A stretch of DNA of 36,390 nt from Brotaphodocola catenula (GTDB taxonomy: Bacteria > Bacillota > Clostridia > Lachnospirales > Lachnospiraceae): positions 1 through 36,390 of the forward strand of contig JAJEPU010000032.1 in the NCBI GenBank assembly GCA_020686985.1, read 5' to 3'. This document shows positions 1 through 8,306 of this stretch, piece by piece. The first letter of the stretch is position 1. Each line of letters opens with the position of its first letter. The translations under genes and the position numbers were made by a program. The notes beneath the pieces were generated by a model. That model was not told the origin of the DNA. It did not search any database and saw only the letters and a program-made list of their open reading frames with translations.

Positions 1-1
1 A

Positions 2-457
2 GCGAATCGCAAAGACTGGCTTGCTTTTATCTGTACAGATACGACTCTTTCTGAGGAAGAGATCATCCGCATTTATGAAAAACGCTGGCAGATTGAGGTT
101 TTCTTCAAAGCCTGCAAATCTATGCTGAACCTGATTGGGGAATGCCATAGTTTATCCTATGATGCACTGACAGCCCATGTAGCGATCGTGTTTACCCGAT
201 ATATGTTGCTTGTAACAGAACAACGTCAAAATGAAGATCAACGAACTCTTGGAGAATTGTTCTTCTTCCTTGTTGATGAAATGGTAGACATTACTTTCAG
301 CCGATCACTTGGTATCCTGATGGATGCCTTAATGGCAAGCCTTCAGGAAATCTTAAAGCTCAGCGATGAACAACTGGTTGCTTTTACTGCTGATTTTAAA
401 GCAAGACTGCCAGAATATCTGCGAAATGCGCTCCATCCCAAGGCTGCAGTGGCATAA
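2..457 (+). CDS. IS4-type transposase, C-terminal part (runs off left edge)
   Basis: This is the C-terminal end of a DDE transposase that would cut and join its insertion sequence. The reading frame is open from base 2, before the first ATG at 122. It carries the YREK-like signature of IS4-type transposases: Tyr-Glu-Lys-Arg-Trp-Gln-Ile-Glu-Val-Phe-Phe-Lys at about bases 77-112, which holds the last catalytic Glu. After it comes a helical tail typical of the family. The first two catalytic Asp residues lie outside the window, so intactness cannot be judged. A short hairpin (TCCCAT/ATGGGA, about 503-520) lies downstream and may be near the right end of the element, but the other terminal repeat is not visible. 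Confidence 0.85.
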   Translation, partial: ANRKDWLAFICTDTTLSEEEIIRIYEKRWQIEVFFKACKSMLNLIGECHSLSYDALTAHVAIVFTRYMLLVTEQRQNEDQRTLGELFFFLVDEMVDITFSRSLGILMDALMASLQEILKLSDEQLVAFTADFKARLPEYLRNALHPKAAVA

Positions 458-556
458 ATCACTATTTTGTTAGCTGAAATATTGAATTTTCAAGGTGCGA
501 ATCCCATTTTAGGTATGGGAAGTCTTAGTTAATTATTTTTTATTTGCTATATTGTA

Positions 557-1267
557 TCATATATAGTCCGCAACCTGATCCAAATAATCGATCACAAAGT
601 CAATTCTTCCCATCTTCTGATCCGGCATTGCTCTCTCAGAGTTTCTCCGATAATAGCAGGTCTTCATTCCATATTGCAATCCACCTGCCATATCGGAAGT
701 CAAAGAATCCCCGATAATCATAGTCTCCGCCGGAGAGATTTTCTCGGTTCTGTTTTCATTTAATTGCTCAAATGCCGTCTCAAAAAATTCTCGCGCCGGT
801 TTTGATACTCCAATCTTTTCTGAGACAAACACATAATCAAAATATTTTCCCATATCGGCAAGCTCTAACCGGTGCACCTGCTGTTCATACGGTCCGTTGC
901 TTGCAACACATAAAAGGTATTTTGATTTCAGATATGCCAGCATCTCCCGTGCTCCAGGCTCCTCAATTGCACTCTCATGAAGCGCTTTTCGGAAATATTT
1001 TTCAAACACCGGACCATCAAAAGAAATCTCTAATTTTTCAAATACAAGATTCCATCGAACTTTCTGTAACTGCGGAAACGTCAATGTCCCCTGCTCAATC
1101 TTTTGCCAGAGCGCATTATTTTCCTTTTCAAAAACATCATACATATATGGTTCATACGGCTTCAAGCCAAAATGTTCAAATCCACTTTTCATTGTCTGTC
1201 TGACATACTCATCAAAACTCAGAAGAGTATTATCAATGTCGACAAAGACTGCTTTTAAATTCATCAT
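557..1267 (-). CDS. HAD superfamily hydrolase, YjjG-like noncanonical nucleotidase/phosphatase
   Basis: This is a cytosolic HAD-fold phosphatase of about 236 residues, the normal length for the YjjG/HAD-IA group. Motif I is Asp-Ile-Asp-Asn-Thr near the N-terminus (nucleophile and acid/base Asp). Motif II is the Ser in VASNG, motif III the Lys in VSKPAREFF, and motif IV is GDSLTSDMAGG. The helical cap follows motif I. YjjG-type enzymes remove phosphate from noncanonical nucleotides, but the substrate here is not shown by the sequence. I chose the ATG at 1267 (or the next ATG at 1264) because a GGAG lies upstream of it. The ATG at 1297 has no ribosome site. It is monocistronic, next to the IS end. 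Confidence 0.85.
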   Translation of the reverse strand: MMNLKAVFVDIDNTLLSFDEYVRQTMKSGFEHFGLKPYEPYMYDVFEKENNALWQKIEQGTLTFPQLQKVRWNLVFEKLEISFDGPVFEKYFRKALHESAIEEPGAREMLAYLKSKYLLCVASNGPYEQQVHRLELADMGKYFDYVFVSEKIGVSKPAREFFETAFEQLNENRTEKISPAETMIIGDSLTSDMAGGLQYGMKTCYYRRNSERAMPDQKMGRIDFVIDYLDQVADYI

Positions 1268-1335
1268 AATTATTCTGTTGCTCCGTTTCTGTCGCATTCT
1301 TAATAAGTCATTTTTTATGATTAATCCCTTTATGA

Positions 1336-1449
1336 TTAATCTGTTGAATCAAATAAAACCATCCGAAACGCAAATGTAAATAAATACAGGATAACGCCAA
1401 AGATCAGCGTAACCCATATTCCACTTGCTGAAAGTTGCACACTTTGCAT
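1336..1449 (-). CDS. Small single-span membrane protein, 37 residues
   Basis: This short gene is not recognised as any family. Its ATG at 1449 is preceded by a perfect AGGAGG seven bases away, which is the strongest ribosome site in this part of the window. The peptide begins MQSVQLSASG, then has one hydrophobic segment (about residues 11-32, rich in Ile, Leu, Phe and Val) and ends FDSTD. The longer open frame upstream to 1674 runs through the MATE terminator and a promoter, so it is not likely coding. The gene has its own promoter (1545-1572) overlapped by an inverted repeat (1513-1549). It could be a membrane-inserted regulatory peptide or a type I toxin-like peptide, but that is inference only. 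Confidence 0.6.
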   Translation of the reverse strand: MQSVQLSASGIWVTLIFGVILYLFTFAFRMVLFDSTD

Positions 1450-1512
1450 TCCTCGTCCTCCTGTATAAAAATCCATTTTCTTTCCCATCCGAATTCCTGC
1501 ACATCCAAGCGC

Positions 1513-1549
1513 ATCATTCAGAAGGTGGGATATTCCTCTCCTGAATGAT
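1513..1549. promoter_or_regulatory. Inverted repeat, operator or leader hairpin
   Basis: Nine-base arms ATCATTCAG (1513-1521) and CTGAATGAT (1541-1549) are perfect inverted copies separated by 19 bases. One arm overlaps the -10 box of the promoter for the 37-residue peptide gene. It could be a repressor site, or a hairpin at the start of the transcript. Confidence 0.5.
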
Positions 1550-1572
1550 ACACTATTTTTCACGATTTTCAA
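1545..1572 (-). promoter_or_regulatory. Promoter of the 37-residue peptide gene
   Basis: On the minus strand TTGAAA (1572-1567) and TATCAT (1550-1545) are separated by 16 bases. The predicted transcript has a leader of about 90 bases before the ATG at 1449. It lies just downstream of the MATE terminator, so the small gene is an independent unit. Confidence 0.5.
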
Positions 1573-1596
1573 ATTCCTATATAACCAAAAAAGAAG

Positions 1597-1657
1597 AAAA
1601 AAATCTGACCTCCAAAAGCCAGACACGAATGATCTTCCATTCTGACTCTTGAAGGTC
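1597..1657 (-). terminator. Rho-independent terminator of the MarR-MATE operon
   Basis: Arms at 1641-1657 and 1607-1624 form a stem of about 17 pairs including three G-U pairs. On the minus strand the stem is followed by seven T residues (1603-1597). It starts 45 bases after the MATE stop codon. Confidence 0.85.
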
Positions 1658-1701
1658 GGCACAAAACTCCGCATGGATGCGCAGTTTCAATTTATTTTGG
1701 C

Positions 1702-3051
1702 TTACGCCGTCTTTTTCTTTTCCATTGCTTTATTCATATGGATGAAATATCCCGTACTCAGAATGACTCCGACAATCGTGGAGATCGGCGCGGCAAGACC
1801 GATCTTTGTCAGGCTTGCATTCGGCTGAATACTCATAAAGTACGCTAACGGAAGTCGAATCAGAAGGGTCTGAATCAATCCCTGTACCATTACCCAGACC
1901 GTCTTGTTGTTTCCGTTGAAATATCCGATCATACTGAACAGAATTGCGGTCGCAATCGTCTCGAGTGCGAATCCCTTCAGATACTCGTACGCTCTCGCAA
2001 CAACTGCCTCATCCGTCGTGAAGAATCCAGAAAGCACATCACCCTTGAACATCACGAGCAGAAAGACCAGACAACCCACAGTCAAACCCACACCGATTCC
2101 GGTAAACAGAGACTGTTTTGCACGCTTCATCTTGCCTGCACCGACATTCTGTGATACAAAGGACGCCATCGACTGCATCAGGGAACTCGGAATCAGCATC
2201 GCAAAGTTTACGATCTTGCAGGCCACTCCGTAACCGGAGGAGGCATCCAGACCGAGGCGATTGACAAACGCGCACAGTGCGAGGAACGAAAGCTGGGTCA
2301 GCATCTCCTGAAGTGCCAGTGGAAATCCAATCTCAAGGAATTTCGGACACTGTTCATTCCATCTGAAATCGCTCTTTTTAATCTCAAACGACATTTTCTT
2401 CTTGATCAGAAGAATCACGGCAAAGACAACACTGCATGCCTGAGCCATTACCGTTGCAATCGCTGCACCCGCTGCATCCATATGAAAACCGGCAACCAGA
2501 ACGAGATCTCCAATCACATTGATGATGCAGGCAACAAAGACAAAGAGAAGCGGAGAATTGCTGTCTCCGAGTCCTCTAAAGATTGCAGATAACAGATTAT
2601 ATGCCACGATGAAGAAAATACCGCTTCCGCAAATGCGCACATATGTCGAGGTCAGATCAACTGCCTCAACCGGAGCCTGCATCAGCACGGAAATTCCGCG
2701 CGCAAATCCTACCATGACAACAAACAAGATCACTGCAAATACGGTAAATACAATGCCTGCACCGCCAATCACAGAACCGATCTTCTCTGCACGCTTTTCA
2801 CCTAAATAGCGGGCAATCAGAACGGTAACGCCCATTGCAAGCTGAGTCACAACAAAGGTGACAAAATTAAGCACCTGGCTTCCGGTTGAAACCGCAGAAA
2901 GACCGGATGTCGATCCAAATCTTCCGACCACAAGCAGATCCACCGCACCGTAGGCCGCCTGCAAAATCAGCGCGCCAAGAATCGGTATCATAAATGCGAT
3001 CAGCTTCTTTAAAATACTTCCTTGTGTAAAATCTGCCTTATCATTTGTCAT
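1702..3051 (-). CDS. MATE family multidrug efflux transporter
   Basis: This is an inner-membrane cation-coupled drug exporter of about 449 residues, the usual MATE length, with twelve predicted membrane spans. Family hallmarks are the N-terminal GSILKKLIAFMIP...GAVDLLVVGRFGS stretch, FFIVAYNLLSAIFRGLGDS in the middle, and the matching second half (SFVSQNVGAGKMKRAK, IGYFNGNNKT). I chose ATG 3051 because GAGGGGG lies nine bases upstream. The ATG at 3057 is only three bases from it. The start overlaps the end of the marR-type gene by 11 bases, so the two are translationally coupled and share one promoter. The exported compound is probably the ligand that releases the repressor. Confidence 0.93.
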   Translation of the reverse strand: MTNDKADFTQGSILKKLIAFMIPILGALILQAAYGAVDLLVVGRFGSTSGLSAVSTGSQVLNFVTFVVTQLAMGVTVLIARYLGEKRAEKIGSVIGGAGIVFTVFAVILFVVMVGFARGISVLMQAPVEAVDLTSTYVRICGSGIFFIVAYNLLSAIFRGLGDSNSPLLFVFVACIINVIGDLVLVAGFHMDAAGAAIATVMAQACSVVFAVILLIKKKMSFEIKKSDFRWNEQCPKFLEIGFPLALQEMLTQLSFLALCAFVNRLGLDASSGYGVACKIVNFAMLIPSSLMQSMASFVSQNVGAGKMKRAKQSLFTGIGVGLTVGCLVFLLVMFKGDVLSGFFTTDEAVVARAYEYLKGFALETIATAILFSMIGYFNGNNKTVWVMVQGLIQTLLIRLPLAYFMSIQPNASLTKIGLAAPISTIVGVILSTGYFIHMNKAMEKKKTA

Positions 3052-3502
3052 ATCCATGATCCCCCTCTTTTCTCTCACACATGATCTGATAAAACTTTTC
3101 TATCGTCTGGATCATGCAGTTTGCTTCCTCCTCCGAAATCTCCTCCATATAGGGGGACAACGCATCAAAATACTGTTGATCATACTTCCTTGAGAGTTCT
3201 TTTCCTACCTCTGTCAGTGAAATATAGACCACGCGCCCATCTTCCGGTGAGGCGAACTTGTGAAGATATCCCTTCATCTCCATCTCTTTGATTGTTCTGG
3301 TAACACCGGGTCGCGGAAGATTCATGGCATCGCTGACATCGGACACTCTCACTTGATGATGTTCTGCTTCCATCGCCTGAATCACATCCAGATATTGAAT
3401 ATAAGATGGCATGACTCCCTTCGGCAGTGCCGGAAGCATCTCTCGAGTCCGTTTTGCGAGATAACATGCATCAAACATCCTCTTGATCGTCTTGTTATTC
3501 AT
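3041..3502 (-). CDS. MarR family transcriptional repressor
   Basis: This is a 153-residue winged-helix regulator of the MarR group, which bind DNA as dimers and release it on binding small aromatic or drug ligands. The wHTH lies at about residues 50-105: VSDVSDAMNLPRPGVTRTIKEMEMKGYL is the helix-turn-helix, and the wing is ASPEDGRVVYISLTEVGK with the family-typical Asp-Gly-Arg. It is first in the operon ahead of the MATE pump. A palindrome over its own -10 box (3537-3559) indicates autorepression. A GAGAAG ribosome site is near the ATG. Confidence 0.93.
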   Translation of the reverse strand: MNNKTIKRMFDACYLAKRTREMLPALPKGVMPSYIQYLDVIQAMEAEHHQVRVSDVSDAMNLPRPGVTRTIKEMEMKGYLHKFASPEDGRVVYISLTEVGKELSRKYDQQYFDALSPYMEEISEEEANCMIQTIEKFYQIMCERKEGDHGYDK

Positions 3503-3536
3503 GTTTTCTTCTCATTTTTCTCCTCAGAACCATCAA

Positions 3537-3559
3537 TATAATTACCATTGGTAATTATA
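3537..3559. promoter_or_regulatory. Palindromic operator of the MarR regulator
   Basis: Eleven-base arms, TATAATTACCA and its complement, flank one central base without a mismatch. The palindrome covers the -10 hexamer, so bound repressor would block RNA polymerase. Size and position fit MarR operators. Confidence 0.85.
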
Positions 3560-3581
3560 ACAAGATTTTTCATTTTGTCAA
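3554..3581 (-). promoter_or_regulatory. Consensus sigma-70 promoter of the MarR-MATE operon
   Basis: TTGACA (3581-3576) and TATAAT (3559-3554) are both perfect hexamers with a 16-base spacer. The leader to the ATG at 3502 is about 45 bases. Such a strong promoter fits a gene pair kept off by its repressor. Confidence 0.9.
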
Positions 3582-3769
3582 TTCCAAAATTTCCAGTCCG
3601 CAGATGATTGACATAGCGCCCCTTTTTCCAAGATTATCCTCTCACCAACGTCAACGTTTCGCCTTCATAAAACAAACAAATAAACTTCAAAAACTTCAAA
3701 AGCCTCAAAAATCTTACATCACAAAGCGAGCAAAATAAATGAAACAAACGAATCGAACGAAACTCGCCC

Positions 3770-5515
3770 TTACAAAAGCAAACTCTCTAGCTTCTTCTTC
3801 ATCAATTCTCTTCGTTTCTGCAAAAACTGCTCAAAATTCGGATAAGTATATGCCAGATCCGGGAGATAGTGAAGATTCCGGTAAGCAATCTTCTCGTCAT
3901 CGGTCGGATAAGTCTCGGCAAACCACAGATCAAAATCCCTGTTCTGCTTCTCGATGTTCGGAATTGCAGGCAAAAGCTGAAGATTGCTCAAATCATTGAC
4001 ATGAGCGATGTACGCTTCCGCCTTCTGATCCGAAACACCGTTCTTCTCAAGCATCTTCTTCGTAAACTTGCTCTTCGGATACATGTGATCAATATGAAAC
4101 TTGTTGTTGAAATCGAGCGATGGATACAGAAGCATCAGCACGTTAAGCGTCTCCGCTTTTCCGTACTGATGCTCGAGAAGGCTCTCGATGTCGTCACTCG
4201 TGAAGACCATCGTCTTGCTCGTTCCACGCAGTTTGCTTATGATCTCATCGAACGGAAATTCCTTTGTCCCGTTGTTCTTGATGATCTCACGCATAAAGCG
4301 AAGCAGATTGTCGGGCTGTCCGCTGAAAATCCGCTTAAACAGGGACATAATCAGCCACTTCTTAATCTTTGCACGGTTCCCCTTCTGAAGCGTGGAGACC
4401 TCAAAATTTTCCGGATTTCCGATTGTCATCAGATAATAAGCGATCGGAATCACTGCATTGTTTGATTTTAAACTCTCCCGCGAAAATCCAAAACTTGCGA
4501 CAAGCACAAATGCCTGATACAGGGACTTCTTGATCTTCTGCCAGTTTGCCTCAATCTTCAGCATATTCGGCTTATTGAAATTGTCCACCTTGAATGCAAT
4601 GTTTTTAAAATCGCTCAGGACAAGCGAAGCCTTCAAGACAAAATCCTTGTTTACGCGGAATCCTCCTCCAATCCTATTTAAGAGATCTACAAAGTCCGTG
4701 ATCTCCTCCCTTGCGTCTAAACTCTCCCACTGTGCGGTGGCAATCGAGAGAAGCAGATCCGAATAGCTTAAAATCGTTCCCCCGCTGTTAACTCGGATGA
4801 AGATATTGAGCACCCGGTCAAGCTCCTCTGACTTGACTTTGTAATAGCTGATAATCGGCTGAACGTGGATCACCTTGTGCAACTGGGCGAGACAATCCAT
4901 CGCAAAATCGCCCTGATCCTCGTCATATCGATCATCCTTATAAATCTGGCGATTGATGAATTTCGTGACATCCCCGATATTTTTCATATCAAGAATCTGC
5001 CCGACCTCAAACCAGTAGTGATCGTCGTCATTGACACACTCCGTCTCCGTCAGAAAGGCAAACTCGTACCGGTCATTCTCCTCCTTCGCCGGTTCGACGA
5101 GATTTAAGTAGAGTTTTCTCTTGGGAAATGCCTCGTCATTCTTCCACTGCTTCCACGGCATCTTATACGCATAAGACCCCTTCAAGCCGATAAAAAGAGA
5201 ACTCAACCTCTGCTGACCGTCGAGAACCGCAACCGCATTGTCACTTCCACTTAAGTTGATCTTTGTGTTATGCCGTGCCTTCTTCTCGTGATAATTTTGA
5301 AAAAAGCCGTAAAAATCGTACAACGTATTCTGACCGTCTGCAAGCTCCCAAAACAGAAATGCTCCAATCGGATATTCCTGCATCACCGAATCAAACAGTC
5401 TCTCAATCTGTGTCGTGCTCCAGACAAACTCCCTCTGAATCGACGGTAGAACATACCGATTCTCCGAAATATCTCCGATTACATCCGCGATTGTCAATGG
5501 TGATTCATATGCCAT
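3770..5515 (-). CDS. DUF262 and DUF1524 (HNH) protein, GmrSD-type nuclease
   Basis: This is a 581-residue protein of the GmrSD/type IV restriction family, which hydrolyse nucleotides with the DUF262 domain and cut modified DNA with an HNH domain. The N-terminal DUF262 domain shows LPSIQREFVW (about 23-32) and the catalytic-type DGQQR (99-103). The C-terminal DUF1524 nuclease shows HIDHMYP (474-480) and NDLSNLQLLPAIPNIEKQN, the spaced His and Asn of the HNH fold. Both domains are in one chain and no key residue looks lost. GGGAGGGAG lies close before the ATG. It stands last in the leftward island, after a terminator (5607-5642), so it probably has its own promoter. The target modification is unknown. 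Confidence 0.9.
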   Translation of the reverse strand: MAYESPLTIADVIGDISENRYVLPSIQREFVWSTTQIERLFDSVMQEYPIGAFLFWELADGQNTLYDFYGFFQNYHEKKARHNTKINLSGSDNAVAVLDGQQRLSSLFIGLKGSYAYKMPWKQWKNDEAFPKRKLYLNLVEPAKEENDRYEFAFLTETECVNDDDHYWFEVGQILDMKNIGDVTKFINRQIYKDDRYDEDQGDFAMDCLAQLHKVIHVQPIISYYKVKSEELDRVLNIFIRVNSGGTILSYSDLLLSIATAQWESLDAREEITDFVDLLNRIGGGFRVNKDFVLKASLVLSDFKNIAFKVDNFNKPNMLKIEANWQKIKKSLYQAFVLVASFGFSRESLKSNNAVIPIAYYLMTIGNPENFEVSTLQKGNRAKIKKWLIMSLFKRIFSGQPDNLLRFMREIIKNNGTKEFPFDEIISKLRGTSKTMVFTSDDIESLLEHQYGKAETLNVLMLLYPSLDFNNKFHIDHMYPKSKFTKKMLEKNGVSDQKAEAYIAHVNDLSNLQLLPAIPNIEKQNRDFDLWFAETYPTDDEKIAYRNLHYLPDLAYTYPNFEQFLQKRRELMKKKLESLLL

Positions 5516-5606
5516 CTTCTTCTCCCTCCCCGTTTTTCCATTATTATTTTTTGTGTTATCTATCTTTTTCGTTCTCTACGTTTGTCGCTTGCTTCCCTCT
5601 CATTGA

Positions 5607-5642
5607 AAAATGGAGGATTCCGAAACAGAATTCCTCCATTTT
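5607..5642 (-). terminator. Rho-independent terminator of the ter gene cluster
   Basis: Arms AAAATGGAGGA (5607-5617) and TCCTCCATTTT (5632-5642) are perfect complements with a 14-base loop. On the minus strand a T-run continues past the stem. It lies 163 bases after the last TerD stop. The structure is nearly symmetric and could also work rightwards. Confidence 0.8.
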
Positions 5643-5664
5643 CCATTCATGCTATCATCTACTT

Positions 5665-5691
5665 ATTCAAGTCGACGCAAGCATCGACTTG
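5665..5691. repeat. Short hairpin carrying a motif shared with 22632-22645
   Basis: CAAGTCGA (5668-5675) and TCGACTTG (5684-5691) form an eight-pair hairpin. Bases 5665-5678 (ATTCAAGTCGACGC) recur exactly at 22632-22645 beside another terminator. The 5516-5804 gap holds this, the terminator above, and otherwise no gene that I can see. Confidence 0.4.
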
Positions 5692-5804
5692 GCGCGATTC
5701 TGGCAGGCTTTGCTGACATCTTCCTATCAGAATCACGGCTCACATTTCTATGGACTTTGGTTCTTTACTGCATCTTGAGCTTTGCAAATCACCCATCTTG
5801 CCTC

Positions 5805-6398
5805 TTACAGATAGCGTTTTGCAAACTCTCCGATCGAGCCATCCGCGGTTCCCTGCCCGACTGCGTTGAACTTCCACTCGCCGTTGTGGCGATATACCTC
5901 GCCAAACAACATTGCGGTCTGGTTGAAATAATTATCCGTCAGATTGTAAATGCACATCTCCTTGTTGTTTCTTGCGTCCACGAGGCGGATAAATGCATTT
6001 CGGATCATTCCAAAATGCTGATGACGCTTGTATGCCTCATAAATATTGACCGCAAGCACAATCCGGTCATACTGCGCCGGAACGCGATTCAAATCAATGA
6101 CAATCTGCTCATCATCTCCCTCGCCCGCTCCGGTGAGGTTATCCCCCATATGCTGTACCGATCCGCTCATATGAGTCAGATTGTGGAAATAGACAATATC
6201 TTTATTGTCTACGAGCTTTCCATTCTGGAGCATCAGCGCAAACGCATCACAGTCGATCGCCTGCGGACTCGAGAGAAATGAAAAGAATCCTCCCGGCTGT
6301 TTCACCTCATCCCAGCCAAGTCCCACAATAATTTTTGATAATCCTGCATTTTCCTTTGACAGACTGACTTTCTGTCCCTTTTGAAGTTTTACAGACAT
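5805..6398 (-). CDS. TerD family protein, divergent paralogue
   Basis: This is a 197-residue TerD-domain protein of the tellurium/stress-resistance family. TerD domains bind calcium and act in the cytoplasm near the membrane in stress and phage-related responses. It opens with the family start LQKGQKVSLSKENAGLSKIIVGLGWD and keeps [15 protein letters not shown] (85-99) and [14 protein letters not shown] (168-181). Compared with its neighbour, the DFDLDASAF site is replaced by AIDCDAFAL (about 47-55) and IYDADKR by IYEAYKR (119-125). The GTG at 6410 overlaps the ribosome site itself, so I chose ATG 6398, eleven bases after AGGAGG. It is the last gene of the ter cluster. Confidence 0.92.
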   Translation of the reverse strand: MSVKLQKGQKVSLSKENAGLSKIIVGLGWDEVKQPGGFFSFLSSPQAIDCDAFALMLQNGKLVDNKDIVYFHNLTHMSGSVQHMGDNLTGAGEGDDEQIVIDLNRVPAQYDRIVLAVNIYEAYKRHQHFGMIRNAFIRLVDARNNKEMCIYNLTDNYFNQTAMLFGEVYRHNGEWKFNAVGQGTADGSIGEFAKRYL

Positions 6399-6460
6399 CT
6401 CCTCTGTCACCTCCTAAACGATTGGAACAACTTTCCGTAATAAATAATTGACTTAAATCA

Positions 6461-7042
6461 TTACTCTGCATCAATTCCATAATGTGCGCAGAGTGCGGCA
6501 AGACCACCTTGGAATCCACTTCCAATCGCATTGAACTTCCACTCGCCATTGTGCTTATAGAGTTCTCCGACTACCAGTGCTGTCTCGATCGAGAAATCTT
6601 CTCCGAGATCAAAGTGAACGATCTCCTCGCCGGTCGCCTCATCCACAATTCGACAATAGGAATTCGATACCTGACCGAAATTCTGGCGTCTCTTATCTGC
6701 ATCATAAATCGTGACCGTGAACGCAATTCTCTCAATATTTGCAGGAACAAGGCTTAAATCCACCTCGATCTGCTCATCGTCGCCCTCGCCTGCTCCGGTA
6801 CGGTTGTCTCCCATATGCGCCACAGCACCGCTCTGATGCTCCAAATTTCCATAGAAAATAAATTCCTGATCGGTCGGGCATTTTCCATTTGCTCCGGTGA
6901 GGAATGCAGACGCATCGAGATCAAAATCTGCTCCGGAGTCAAATGCATTGACATCCCATCCAAGTCCCACCATAATTTTTTTGAGTCCCGGATTCTCCTT
7001 TGTAAGGCTGACTTTTTGTCCTTTTGATAAATTGATAGGCAT
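6461..7042 (-). CDS. TerD family protein, canonical calcium-binding type
   Basis: This is a 193-residue TerD-domain protein. It has the full set of family features: [26 protein letters not shown] at the start, [11 protein letters not shown] (37-47) with alternating Asp residues that in TerD structures help hold calcium, [15 protein letters not shown] (78-92), IYDADKR (112-118) and [15 protein letters not shown] near the end. An AAGGAGG site lies nine to ten bases before the ATG. It stands between telA and the second TerD with gaps of about 120 and 60 bases, and probably shares their transcript. A role in calcium-linked membrane or stress signalling is inferred from the family. Confidence 0.94.
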   Translation of the reverse strand: MPINLSKGQKVSLTKENPGLKKIMVGLGWDVNAFDSGADFDLDASAFLTGANGKCPTDQEFIFYGNLEHQSGAVAHMGDNRTGAGEGDDEQIEVDLSLVPANIERIAFTVTIYDADKRRQNFGQVSNSYCRIVDEATGEEIVHFDLGEDFSIETALVVGELYKHNGEWKFNAIGSGFQGGLAALCAHYGIDAE

Positions 7043-7165
7043 AATCGCTTCCTCCTTGTCATTTCTTTTTTATTTTTATGGGTGGTCAAAAAAACCATCC
7101 ATTTTTATCTTTCCTGTACCACAGTCCACACACGAATTGTCTCGGTCATCCTACTTTTTCTCTCT

Positions 7166-8302
7166 TTACCTCTTGCTTGGCATATGATACTTCTGGTTGA
7201 ACTCCTGCTTGATCGCCTCAAGACGCTTTGCATCCTCGACTCTCTGTCTGCGCGCATTGTCCTGAATTGCTCTCGTCTCATCAATTCCATTCACGATCGT
7301 TCTCCACGTCGTCTCAAGCGTCTCAATCTTGATTGAACTTCCCGATGCCAGTTTCGAGGTCAGCTTCGCCTGTTCCACCGTGTTTCGCGCATTCTTGACG
7401 AGAAGCTCATTCGTCTTTGCATCGAGTGCCGCCATCGATTCTGCCTGAATCTTCTGGCGTTTAAGCATCATCGCCTGTGCTAGTGACTGCTTAAAGACCG
7501 GAAGCGTGATGATAAATGCCGAATTGATCTTTCTGACAAGATTCATGTTGCTGAATTCCATCGTCTTCAGCATCGGAATCGACTGGATCGCAACGCTCTC
7601 CGCCGTTCTCAAATCCTGAGTTCTCTGCTCTAAAAGCATCAGACACTGATTTAAGTTTGTGAGTTCAAACTGAATCGACTGATCCCCGGTCGCCTCCATA
7701 TCCGCCTGTCTCTGTGCGATATAGTTCTCGATCTCTCTGCATCCCTGCTCTCCGGCAAGAATATATTTGACAAGCTCATGATAGTAGTTGACATTCGCCT
7801 CAAAAATCTGGTCGAGCTTCCGGTTGGACTGCTTGATCTCCGACTCGTACTGTTTGAGCTGAACATAGATCTTGTCGACTTCCCCGCCCATCGTGTGATA
7901 TTTGTCGAGAATCTGGTCGAGCTTCTTTCTCATATTTCCGAACAGTTTATCGAAAAATCCCTTGCTCTCCTTGATCTCCTCAATATCGAATTTGTCCATG
8001 ATCTTTGCAAGTGCGCCGAGCATCTGACTCGACTCGTCGAGCTGTGCCAGATTCATGCTGTTTAACACGACATCCGACACCTTTGAGATCTCCTCCGCCG
8101 CATGCGCACCAAACGTGACGATGGTCTCCATATTGTCAATCTCAATCGTGCTGACAAGCGCATCGACCTCCGCAGAATTTGTCCATTCATGATTCATCTG
8201 CTGACGATCTGCCACAATATCATACTGCTGAACAACCAGTTCATCCTTCGGCTCCTCCTGTGGTTCCGGTGCCTTTGATGATTTGCTGAAATCAAGCCCC
8301 AT
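7166..8302 (-). CDS. telA: Toxic anion resistance protein, TelA/KlaA (YceH) family
   Basis: This is a 378-residue mostly helical cytosolic protein of the TelA family, found with TerD proteins in tellurite- and stress-resistance operons. Its biochemical role is not established. After an acidic, Pro-rich start (SKAPEPQEEPKDEL) come long coiled helices, for example KSKGFFDKLFGN-type stretch at about 105-125, LEQRTQDLRTAESVAIQSIPMLK, and the conserved region MNLVRKINSAFIITLPVFKQSLAQAMMLKRQ. The open frame reaches further upstream, but ATG 8302 has AGGAGG ten bases before it and gives the family start. It begins four bases after the YceG-like stop, so the two are coupled. This matches the yceG-yceH order of Bacillus subtilis. 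Confidence 0.92.
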   Translation of the reverse strand: MGLDFSKSSKAPEPQEEPKDELVVQQYDIVADRQQMNHEWTNSAEVDALVSTIEIDNMETIVTFGAHAAEEISKVSDVVLNSMNLAQLDESSQMLGALAKIMDKFDIEEIKESKGFFDKLFGNMRKKLDQILDKYHTMGGEVDKIYVQLKQYESEIKQSNRKLDQIFEANVNYYHELVKYILAGEQGCREIENYIAQRQADMEATGDQSIQFELTNLNQCLMLLEQRTQDLRTAESVAIQSIPMLKTMEFSNMNLVRKINSAFIITLPVFKQSLAQAMMLKRQKIQAESMAALDAKTNELLVKNARNTVEQAKLTSKLASGSSIKIETLETTWRTIVNGIDETRAIQDNARRQRVEDAKRLEAIKQEFNQKYHMPSKR

Positions 8303-8306
8303 ATCG

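Noticed and set aside
1450-1674. 112-residue version of the small membrane peptide
   Set aside because: The added part covers the MATE terminator and the promoter, and only the ATG at 1449 has a ribosome site.
3582-3769. Possible small gene between the MarR operon and the DUF262 gene
   Set aside because: No ATG with a ribosome site or clear structure. I saw nothing to annotate.
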